This document shows, piece after piece, positions 1 through 6,624 of a stretch of DNA of 9,766 nt. Positions within the stretch are counted from its first letter, which is position 1; every line of letters starts with the position of its first letter. The DNA lies in NCBI GenBank assembly GCA_038240015.1, contig JBBSEF010000100.1, positions 1 through 9,766 on the forward strand, given 5' to 3'. The notes under the pieces are model-generated. The model was not told the DNA's origin and ran no database searches. It saw only the letters and a program-made list of their open reading frames with translations. The DNA comes from CAHJXF01 sp038240015. Its GTDB lineage: Bacteria; Pseudomonadota; Gammaproteobacteria; Burkholderiales; Burkholderiaceae_D. The translations under genes and the position numbers were made by a program.

Positions 1-3000
1 GGCGCCGAACAGCGCGCCGTCGTAGGCGCCGCTGTTGTTGTGAAGCGCATCGCGCTTGAACTCGAGCTTGTCCAGCGCCGACCAGCGGCCGCCCAGCGGA
101 CGATAGACCCCCGACAGATCGGCGCGTGCGAGCAGACCGCGCACGCCATTGGACTGCGACACGTTGAAGACCTGCGCCGTCACGGCGAAGGCGACGCCCG
201 CATCGGCCTGACGAAGAAAGCTCGTCGTCAATCCGTGACGATCGGCCAGTTGACCGTTGCGGCTTTCGACGCGGCCGGTCCAGGTCCACAGTTGCTCGCG
301 CCAGGTCGCACCGGCAGAGAAAGCCGTGAAGTTTTCGGTGAGCGACGCGATGGTCGCCGCCGAGCCGACGCCGTTCGCGTAAGTCCCTGCGCCGCCAAGC
401 GCGGTCGGCGAGTTCGACGACACGCCGTACGACGAGAACGAGGACGACGTGTTGTTGCCGATCGAGCCGGGCGCAACCAGCCCGCCGCTGGTGGTCGATG
501 CCGCGGGACCGCTGCCGTGAAAGGTGCGGCTGCTGTCGGCCGAGAAGTCGACGCTCCAGCGATCGTCGATCGGCAACGATTGCTTCAAGCCCAACACGCC
601 GAACGTGCGCGGGCCGTATTCCGAAATCGCCGATTGATTGAGCGTACTCGTGAGTTTCGCTCCCTTCCACGGATCGGACTGAAACCCGACGCGCGTCGTC
701 AACGCATGAAAGGCCGAACTCACCGCATATTCTTCGGCCGCGATCACCTTCCACTGCTCGGTCAACGCATAGGCAGCGCCGAGCACATAGCGCGACGGAT
801 AGTCGCTGCTCTGGTTCTTGCCGCCGACGCTCACGTTGGCCTCTGCGCTCAACTCGAGACGATTGTCGAGAAAGCTGCGCGTCGCGCCCGCGGTGATCTG
901 ACGCGACTCGTGCTTTTCTCCGCTGGAAGCGGTGTCGTTGGCCAGCACGCCGCCGATGCGCAAGGTCCACGGCAAGAACTTGTATTCGATCTGCCCGCTG
1001 GCCGCGTCGCGCTGCGCGTGATTGATCAGGCTCGTCAGGTGATACGCCTGACCGATCAGCGTGGTCTGCGGTGCGAGCACGTATTGCGCGTCGATGCCGG
1101 CCTTCGACGTCCCGCCCTCGACCGCGTTCTGCTGATTGACGCCGAAGCCCGCGCCCTGCCGGCGCAGATACGCGATGGCGTTGAACTTCTCGTCGTTGTG
1201 CTCGACCTCGACCAGATGCGCGCCGCCCGAGGCATCGCGCGTGTAGGCAGACAGCGGCTGCGCGCTCCGGCTCTTCGCGGCTTCGACACGCAACTCGGTA
1301 TCGAGCGGCAGCTTGATCTTCGCGTCGATGCCGATCAGGTCCGACGAGTTCGTGTTGCTCGCGTCGTGGATCGCCGACACACCGGTCGTCACGCGGCCAT
1401 CGAGCAACTCGACCGCGGCGCGCCCGCCCACGCTCAGTTTTTTCGCGCCCGCGCCTTCGGTCTCGTATTCCGCAACGATGAAGATCGGATTGAAGTTGGC
1501 GTCGCGGCTTTGTATCGGCTCGCGAAAGAACAGCGTGCCGCCCGCGTAGTCGATGTCGTAGTCGATGTAGCGCGACAGCGCCCGCACTTCGACGATCACG
1601 TCGCTGCGAAAGCGATCGCGCGTCTCGACGCGCACGCGTTCCGAATTGATCAGGATGTTGGCTTGTGAAAGACGGTACAGACCCGACGTGCCGTTGCCCG
1701 CGATCTCGTCGCGGCCATAGCCTTGCGCGGTGTCCGATGCGAAGCCGATGAAGCTGATGCCGTTGGCGCGGTACTCGGTCTTGACGCCGCTCAAGGTGCG
1801 GCTGTAGCGCGCGAGTTTCGATTGCGTGAGCCCGGTTTCGAAATCGCCGAAGAGCGCGTAGAACTGATCGCGCTCGAGCTTCAGGTAAAGCTTGGACGCG
1901 CTCGCCGCATCGGGCCGCTGCTGCGATCCGTCGCCATAGAGCGTATAGAACTGGCGCGGGTTGATGACGCCGAGCAGGGATTGGCGCTGGCGTTCCGCCG
2001 TGGGCTTGGCCGAGTCGAAGGCGAGCGTGATCAGCCAGTCGCCCAGGATGCGGCCCTTCGCATAGACGCTCACCTGGCCCGAAGTATCCAGGCGCGCGCG
2101 ATCGGCCGGCTGCCCGTCTTCGGGCAACGCCTCCATGTGCGACTTGAGCTTGTCGTAGCCGGCCGTCCCTTTCGCGAAGCCCACCACGATCCAGTCGCGT
2201 TGCGCGGACACCAGCCACGCGCGCACTTCCTGCGAACGCGCTTGTGAACCCGACAGCGAATTGGACTGTGCAGTGGATTGGGTGAGCGACGTCGCCCGAT
2301 CGAAATCGAATTGCAGAACCGCAGAGCCGGTTTCGGTCGTCGGCGCGAGCTCGATGTAGGCGATGCCATCGTCGCCCTCGACCTTGTACTGCGTCGGATT
2401 GCGATCGAGGCCGGCGAGCTGGCGACTCTGCTGCAACTCCACTTCGAGCGCCGCCGTGTATGGCGCGTTGACTCTATACGGTCCGATCAGGCCCGCGCGC
2501 ACCGGGTGTCCGTTGCGATCGACGATGCGTACTGCGAGCACCGGCTTGTGGATGCCGTCGGCGATCAGCAACGATTGTTCGGGCACGAACTCGACACGCG
2601 CCGGCGCGTTCGCGTAGTGCACGACGCGCGTCAGATGCCGGATCACGACCGCGCCGTCCGCTGCGACGATGTCGGCCTCGAACGCGTTGTCGCCATCGAT
2701 CAGCGGCAGGCCGCGCCACACGCTGACCGCATAGCTCTTGTCGGCGCTGACTTCGGTGCCGTCGAAGGCGAGCGAGCTGACCGGGCGACCCGCGTTGGAG
2801 AGGCGCACGGTCTGATTCGCGTCGTGCTTGATCGCGATGCGTACCGCAGGTGCGCGCGGGTTGTGATCGGCCTTCGGAAAAATCCACTCGATGCCGCTCG
2901 TGCGGCCTTCGAGCCAGTGTTCGTTGCCACCCGCGGCCGTCACCTCGTCGACGATCGCGCGACGCGCAAGGGTCGGGTCGAGTGCGGGTGCCGTCGCGCT

Positions 3001-4983
3001 CGCTCCCGAGCTTGCGCTCGAAGCCACACCTGAAGCCGCGCTCGATTCCGACGCGGATGCGCTCGATGTCGCGCTTGATGATGCAGCGGCCGCGTTCGAT
3101 ACCCATGTTTTCTTGCGCGCATAAAAATCCGCACGCATCAGACTGCCGCCCTGCCCTTCGACGAATTGCGAGAACGATCTCCCCGCGAAGCGCGTGTTCT
3201 GAATGCAGGGATTCGCTTCGAGGTCCGCTTCGCCGAGACGAGGCAACGCATCGACGTCGAGCTGCACGACGTGCGTACCGGGACGCACGCCTTCGAAGTG
3301 ATACAAGCCGTCTTTGTCGCTGACGACGTAGTTGCCGTCGTCGAGCAGCACGCGCGCGTTCGCGACGCCTCTGGCATCTGCGCCATCGGTGCACGCGCCT
3401 TCGACGACGCGGCCGATGATGGTGAAGGCGTCCGAGAACAGCGGTGCGCGAATCTTGATCGCGGCCGATGCCACATTCGATGCCGCGATGCCGGCCGCGC
3501 TTGCCGACGCGCTGTTGACCGCATCGCCGAGCGGTGCGCCGGCAATCACCTGCGTCACATAAGTAAGGCTGATCTGACCATTCGCGGGCACATCGCCGAC
3601 GGCAATCGTGAGCGTGCGGCCGTCTCTTGCGATGACGGGATCAGCGACCTTCCTGCCCGAGACATGCAGCGACCCGGCCTTGTAGCGCAGACCCGCGGGC
3701 AGACGATCGTCGATCACGACGCGCGGCGCGGCCGACGTGGTGCTGCGGTTCTGCACCGTGATCTGGTATTGCACGAAGTCGCCTGTCGATGCGAGCGCGA
3801 CCGACGCGAGCTTCTGCACAACGAGGGCCGATGAGACCGGATCGATCGCCACATCGACCTTGAACGGACTGCCCGGCGGAATCGTGAAGCGATCACCGAA
3901 CGAGCCGGGACCGATCGCGAAACCCTGACCGTTGGCCGCGTGCAGCGCGATCAGCGTGGCCGCGGGCACGATCGATGGCGCCGTGTATCCGGCCGGCGCA
4001 ACGATCCGCAACACGTAGTCGCCCGCCGCCAGCATGGGAAAACGAAAGCCGCCCGGCGAAACGGAATAGACGCGGCCCGACGCATCGCTGATCTGCGCGC
4101 CGCTCGTCACCGTGGCCGGATAGGCAGACACGCCGTCGTCTCCGAACACCGCGGCCGGCTGGCCGGTCGCGACGTCGACGATCGTGACGATCGCGCCGTT
4201 GACCGGTTGTCCGCTGGTGGAGTCGAACACCACGCCGAACGGATCGACCAGTGCCGAGGTTTGCGAGGTGTCGGTCGGATAGATCGCATCGACGTACTGG
4301 ATCGTGATGCTCGTGTTCGGGCCGACTGCGAGACGGCAATCGAAACGCGGCGACGGTGGCGCATAGGACACGCTTTGCAGCGCCCCGACGAAAACGCCGG
4401 TGTCCGCACCGGTTTCCTGAAGGCGGACCACTTCCTCGTCGCCCCCGCTAGCGCTGACGCGCACATCGACGAACTCGCGCAGCGTCGAATCGAGGTTGCG
4501 ATTGCCATCGGTCAGTCGAATGAAGAGCGCGTCGCCGACGTGAAAGCTGCCCGCCTTCTGAAGAGCCGGCGCGCTCGTGTCGATGATCTTGCCGTTCTGT
4601 GTGAGCGCGGGCGCGGGGACGAAGCTGCCGCTCGCGTTCTGACACTGGGCGCCATCGGCGGGCGTAGGCGTGCCGGGGGCTGCTCCACTGGACAGCCGCA
4701 TCAATTCCACTGTCGATGGTGTGGGTGCGGGCGCCCGATCGATATAGCTCAACGAAACGTTGTTCGATGCGACCGACTGAACGGGTCCCGACGGGCTGGT
4801 TTGAAACGAAAACGTCGCGACGTTCTGAACCGACTTGGTCGCGGCGAGCGCAGGCATCGCGCTCGAGAATCCCAGAAGCATCGCCATGAAGCCGAGCGTC
4901 GCAACGAGCGTGCGACGCCGACGCGACGGCAGGCGCGGCCACGAGGCCGCGCACCACCCACCGGACGATGATCGAATCGACAT
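1..4983 (-). CDS. Giant exported DUF11/CNA-B-type protein with C-terminal outer-membrane beta-barrel (3' end outside window)
   Basis: An open frame runs from ATG at 4983 to the left edge with no stop, giving 1661 residues. Residues 1-47 look like a signal peptide: arginine-rich stretch at 21-24, hydrophobic core 26-43, AxA site ending at A47. The mature protein opens with NVATFSF (54-60), a motif shared with the two other DUF11 proteins here. Then come a beta domain with VRLQETGADTGVFVG (about 180-195), a carboxypeptidase-regulatory/CNA-B-like module (about 249-330), a DUF11 repeat (about 375-510), a second CNA-B/SdrD-like module with SDKDGLYHFEGV (about 520-582), a Ser/Ala linker (623-668) and Ig-like sheets to about 900. 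From about 970, alternating strands with LKLERDQFYALFGDFETGL and YIDYDIDYAGGTLFFREPI resemble a family of very large proteobacterial outer-membrane proteins. The site before the start is weak (GAGTGG); an in-frame GTG lies 9 bp upstream. Surface anchor or export platform is inferred; the family is uncharacterised to my knowledge. Confidence 0.88.
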   Translation of the reverse strand, partial: MSIRSSSGGWCAASWPRLPSRRRRTLVATLGFMAMLLGFSSAMPALAATKSVQNVATFSFQTSPSGPVQSVASNNVSLSYIDRAPAPTPSTVELMRLSSGAAPGTPTPADGAQCQNASGSFVPAPALTQNGKIIDTSAPALQKAGSFHVGDALFIRLTDGNRNLDSTLREFVDVRVSASGGDEEVVRLQETGADTGVFVGALQSVSYAPPSPRFDCRLAVGPNTSITIQYVDAIYPTDTSQTSALVDPFGVVFDSTSGQPVNGAIVTIVDVATGQPAAVFGDDGVSAYPATVTSGAQISDASGRVYSVSPGGFRFPMLAAGDYVLRIVAPAGYTAPSIVPAATLIALHAANGQGFAIGPGSFGDRFTIPPGSPFKVDVAIDPVSSALVVQKLASVALASTGDFVQYQITVQNRSTTSAAPRVVIDDRLPAGLRYKAGSLHVSGRKVADPVIARDGRTLTIAVGDVPANGQISLTYVTQVIAGAPLGDAVNSASASAAGIAASNVASAAIKIRAPLFSDAFTIIGRVVEGACTDGADARGVANARVLLDDGNYVVSDKDGLYHFEGVRPGTHVVQLDVDALPRLGEADLEANPCIQNTRFAGRSFSQFVEGQGGSLMRADFYARKKTWVSNAAAASSSATSSASASESSAASGVASSASSGASATAPALDPTLARRAIVDEVTAAGGNEHWLEGRTSGIEWIFPKADHNPRAPAVRIAIKHDANQTVRLSNAGRPVSSLAFDGTEVSADKSYAVSVWRGLPLIDGDNAFEADIVAADGAVVIRHLTRVVHYANAPARVEFVPEQSLLIADGIHKPVLAVRIVDRNGHPVRAGLIGPYRVNAPYTAALEVELQQSRQLAGLDRNPTQYKVEGDDGIAYIELAPTTETGSAVLQFDFDRATSLTQSTAQSNSLSGSQARSQEVRAWLVSAQRDWIVVGFAKGTAGYDKLKSHMEALPEDGQPADRARLDTSGQVSVYAKGRILGDWLITLAFDSAKPTAERQRQSLLGVINPRQFYTLYGDGSQQRPDAASASKLYLKLERDQFYALFGDFETGLTQSKLARYSRTLSGVKTEYRANGISFIGFASDTAQGYGRDEIAGNGTSGLYRLSQANILINSERVRVETRDRFRSDVIVEVRALSRYIDYDIDYAGGTLFFREPIQSRDANFNPIFIVAEYETEGAGAKKLSVGGRAAVELLDGRVTTGVSAIHDASNTNSSDLIGIDAKIKLPLDTELRVEAAKSRSAQPLSAYTRDASGGAHLVEVEHNDEKFNAIAYLRRQGAGFGVNQQNAVEGGTSKAGIDAQYVLAPQTTLIGQAYHLTSLINHAQRDAASGQIEYKFLPWTLRIGGVLANDTASSGEKHESRQITAGATRSFLDNRLELSAEANVSVGGKNQSSDYPSRYVLGAAYALTEQWKVIAAEEYAVSSAFHALTTRVGFQSDPWKGAKLTSTLNQSAISEYGPRTFGVLGLKQSLPIDDRWSVDFSADSSRTFHGSGPAASTTSGGLVAPGSIGNNTSSSFSSYGVSSNSPTALGGAGTYANGVGSAATIASLTENFTAFSAGATWREQLWTWTGRVESRNGQLADRHGLTTSFLRQADAGVAFAVTAQVFNVSQSNGVRGLLARADLSGVYRPLGGRWSALDKLEFKRDALHNNSGAYDGALFGA
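3014..3078 (-). repeat. Imperfect repeats encoding a Ser/Ala-rich linker
   Basis: On the plus strand GCGCTCGA occurs at 3014, 3038 and 3059, followed by GCGCTTGA at 3071. The spacings of 24, 21 and 12 bases are all multiples of three, so the giant gene stays in frame. In the protein this is the core of a low-complexity Ser/Ala/Gly linker of roughly 45 residues (about 623-668), including ASESSAASGVASSASSGAS. It separates the N-terminal beta-sandwich modules from the Ig-like and barrel part. Such a tract can change length by replication slippage without breaking the gene; that is inference. Confidence 0.55.
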
Positions 4984-5000
4984 GAAGTCCACTCGCGTTT

Positions 5001-5029
5001 CGCACGGACCCGACCCGCGGGTCCATGCG
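5001..5029 (-). promoter_or_regulatory. Strong intergenic stem-loop upstream of the giant gene
   Basis: In the 65-bp gap between the 349-aa gene and the giant gene, bases 5001-5012 and 5018-5029 form an inverted repeat around a 5-nt loop. On DNA there is one mismatch (5005/5025). In the minus-strand transcript that position becomes a U-G wobble, giving a continuous 12-bp, mostly G-C stem. Only 17 nt separate it from the ATG at 4983. No U-run follows, so it is not a classic intrinsic terminator. It could act as an mRNA-stabilising or processing element, or dampen translation of the giant gene relative to the small proteins upstream. Confidence 0.6.
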
Positions 5030-5048
5030 GTTCGCGTGCGAGGCGCCG

Positions 5049-6098
5049 CTAGTTGACCGTCACGTCGAAGGTCACTGTCGCCGTCCCGGCGGCAGCGAGC
5101 GCGCCGATGTTTACCGTGACCGTGTTGGCGGCAAAGGTCGCCTGGTCGGCATCGGCCGCGTCGGTCTTGGCTACCCCGTTCAAAGTGATCGTGTTGACCA
5201 CATAGGACGTGTTGGTGGGAATGCCATCGGTCAGGACCACCGCGGTTGCGGCTGTGGCGCCCGAGTTCGTCACGACGATCGAATAGCGCACGCGTGCACC
5301 GGGGATCGCCTTGGGATTGCTCGCGCCGTTGAACGGATCGCTGATGACGACCGATGACTTGACGACCGCAATGGTGGCCGTCACGACCCGGTAGGCCGAA
5401 GCCGCGCTGAACTTGCCGTCGCGCGCCGCATCGGTGTCGCCCGCGCCATCGGCGAAGACGGTATCGACCGCACCGGGTGTGTCGGCGCCAGCAGTCTGCA
5501 CGGAGGTGGGGCCGAGGCTTCCGGGAGTCGCTCCGTCGGCCGCCGTGGCGGTGAGCGTCACTGCCGCAATATCGTTGTTGACGCGGCCGAGGGGAATGTC
5601 GGCCACGACGAACACGGTCCTGGTTGTATCGGCCGGCAATTCGTCGACGAAGACGACCGTATCGATCAACGGGTCATAGACGCCGTTGCCGTTGGAGTCC
5701 ACGAAGACGCGCAAGTTGGTGGCGTCGAAATTATCGGTGCCGCCATTCGGTCCCGGTCCGCCGGCCTTGTTCAACGCGGCCAGCGAGAAGTCCATCGTGG
5801 CGTTCGACGTGTTGGTGACCGTGAACGTCGTGACCTGGCTGACCGCGCCGGGTGCGACCAGGGTGTCGACGTTGCCGACCTGTGCGACCACGACGTTGAT
5901 CTTGCGGTCGACCTTGAAGGTCGCCACGTTGCTGGTCTGCGCCGGCTGCGCGACGCCGCCGACCGTGAAGTTCAACGTCGCCTGGTTGGTGATGTCGGTC
6001 CCCGCGATCGTTCCGGCAGCGAACGCCTGTTGGACTCCGAAGAGAAACGACAGCGGACACAACAGCGCCGCCAGATACTTTAGGTTTGAATATTTCAT
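5049..6098 (-). CDS. Secreted DUF11-type beta-sandwich protein, 349 aa
   Basis: The protein has a clear signal peptide (MKYSNLKYLAALL..., likely cut after A27 in AFA-AG), then mature beta-rich sequence starting with NQATLNF (38-44). A first domain (about 60-180) contains TTFTVTNTSNATMDFSL and DSNGNGVYDP (134-143), an Asp/Asn/Gly loop like calcium-binding EF-hand or dockerin loops, followed by TVFVVADIPLGRVNND (161-176). A second domain (about 240-349) is a typical DUF11/TIGR01451 repeat (PGARVRYSIVVTNSGATAA, LTDGIPTNTSYV). The chain ends in an alternating hydrophobic strand, VTFDVTVN. AGGGG six bases before ATG at 6098 supports the start. It aligns end to end by eye with the 371-aa protein encoded upstream, so the two look like paralogues. 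It lies 28 bp after the 160-aa gene and 65 bp before the giant gene, probably in one operon. Role as a surface subunit is inferred. Confidence 0.9.
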   Translation of the reverse strand: MKYSNLKYLAALLCPLSFLFGVQQAFAAGTIAGTDITNQATLNFTVGGVAQPAQTSNVATFKVDRKINVVVAQVGNVDTLVAPGAVSQVTTFTVTNTSNATMDFSLAALNKAGGPGPNGGTDNFDATNLRVFVDSNGNGVYDPLIDTVVFVDELPADTTRTVFVVADIPLGRVNNDIAAVTLTATAADGATPGSLGPTSVQTAGADTPGAVDTVFADGAGDTDAARDGKFSAASAYRVVTATIAVVKSSVVISDPFNGASNPKAIPGARVRYSIVVTNSGATAATAVVLTDGIPTNTSYVVNTITLNGVAKTDAADADQATFAANTVTVNIGALAAAGTATVTFDVTVN

Positions 6099-6126
6099 GT
6101 GATTCCCCTGAATGACTCCCGTTGGT

Positions 6127-6609
6127 TTATTTCACTTTGGCCTGAAACGAAACTTCTCCTGCGGCGCCCGGCGCAATGGCGTTGGCGATCCGCCAGCGCA
6201 CGTGCGTCACGTCGAGGGCTTGCGCCGCCCGCGTCGCGCCTGAAGCGCTGCGCACCGTCAAGCTCGCAAGTGCGCCATACGACTTGCCGCCGTCGATCGA
6301 GACTTCCGCGCCGTCGGAGGCCGATACGAATTCGAGATCGGCCGGGACCGGATTGGTCACGACCACGCGTTCGGCGGGCTTGGCCGCATCGTTCTTCCAG
6401 GCGATCAGGTAGGTCACCTTGTCGCCGGGTGCGACGCTGTTTGCGACGACTTGCTTGATCGTCACGCGTCCGTCCGCGCCTTTCTGTTCGACGTTGCGCA
6501 TCACCGTGTTGGTGAGCTGCACGCCCGGCGCCGCGAAGGCCGCGGACGCGCTCGACATCAACGCGATCACGACGACCGCTCTGAAAATTCCTTGTCCCAT
6601 GTTTTTCAT
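6127..6609 (-). CDS. Small secreted DUF11-like protein, 160 aa
   Basis: The start is ATG at 6609; a longer reading from GTG at 6618 is unlikely because that GTG lies inside the ribosome binding site. Residues 1-26 form a signal peptide (hydrophobic AVVVIALMSSASAAFA, cut before APGVQ). The mature chain of about 134 residues is one beta-sandwich: PGDKVTYLIAWKN (61-73), then VVVTNPVPADLEFVSAS, the characteristic strand-turn-strand of DUF11 repeats, then SIDGGKSYGALASLTV (104-119), and the closing strand GEVSFQAKVK. It is shorter than its neighbours and has no DxNGNG calcium-type loop. It starts 15 bp after the 371-aa gene and ends 28 bp before the 349-aa gene, so it is probably co-transcribed with them. 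An exported single-domain subunit or assembly factor is the likeliest role, but function is unknown. Confidence 0.88.
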   Translation of the reverse strand: MKNMGQGIFRAVVVIALMSSASAAFAAPGVQLTNTVMRNVEQKGADGRVTIKQVVANSVAPGDKVTYLIAWKNDAAKPAERVVVTNPVPADLEFVSASDGAEVSIDGGKSYGALASLTVRSASGATRAAQALDVTHVRWRIANAIAPGAAGEVSFQAKVK

Positions 6610-6615
6610 ATCGAT

Positions 6616-6622
6616 CACCTCT
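6616..6622 (-). promoter_or_regulatory. Ribosome binding site AGAGGTG of the 160-aa gene
   Basis: The minus strand reads AGAGGTG, then six bases, then ATG at 6609. The alternative GTG start at 6618 overlaps this site, so the ATG is preferred. The site sits almost directly after the stop codon of the preceding gene (6625-6627), a spacing that favours translational coupling. Confidence 0.7.
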
Positions 6623-6624
6623 TC

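Noticed and set aside
40..1668. 542-residue open frame on the plus strand
   Set aside because: Exactly antisense to the giant gene's barrel region; Arg/Ala/Asp-rich composition, no signal, no family resemblance. Long antisense frames are expected in GC-rich coding DNA.
2474..3394. 306-residue minus-strand frame overlapping the giant gene
   Set aside because: Same strand but out of frame with the continuous 1661-residue frame; extremely Arg-rich low-quality protein.
1723..4971. Several plus-strand open frames of 174-343 residues
   Set aside because: All overlap the giant gene in antisense, have Arg-rich composition and no ribosome sites; shadows of its codon bias.
4448..5026. 192-residue minus-strand frame starting upstream of the giant gene
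   Set aside because: Out of frame with the signal-peptide-bearing giant protein, and its start lies in the hairpin arm; no recognisable domain.
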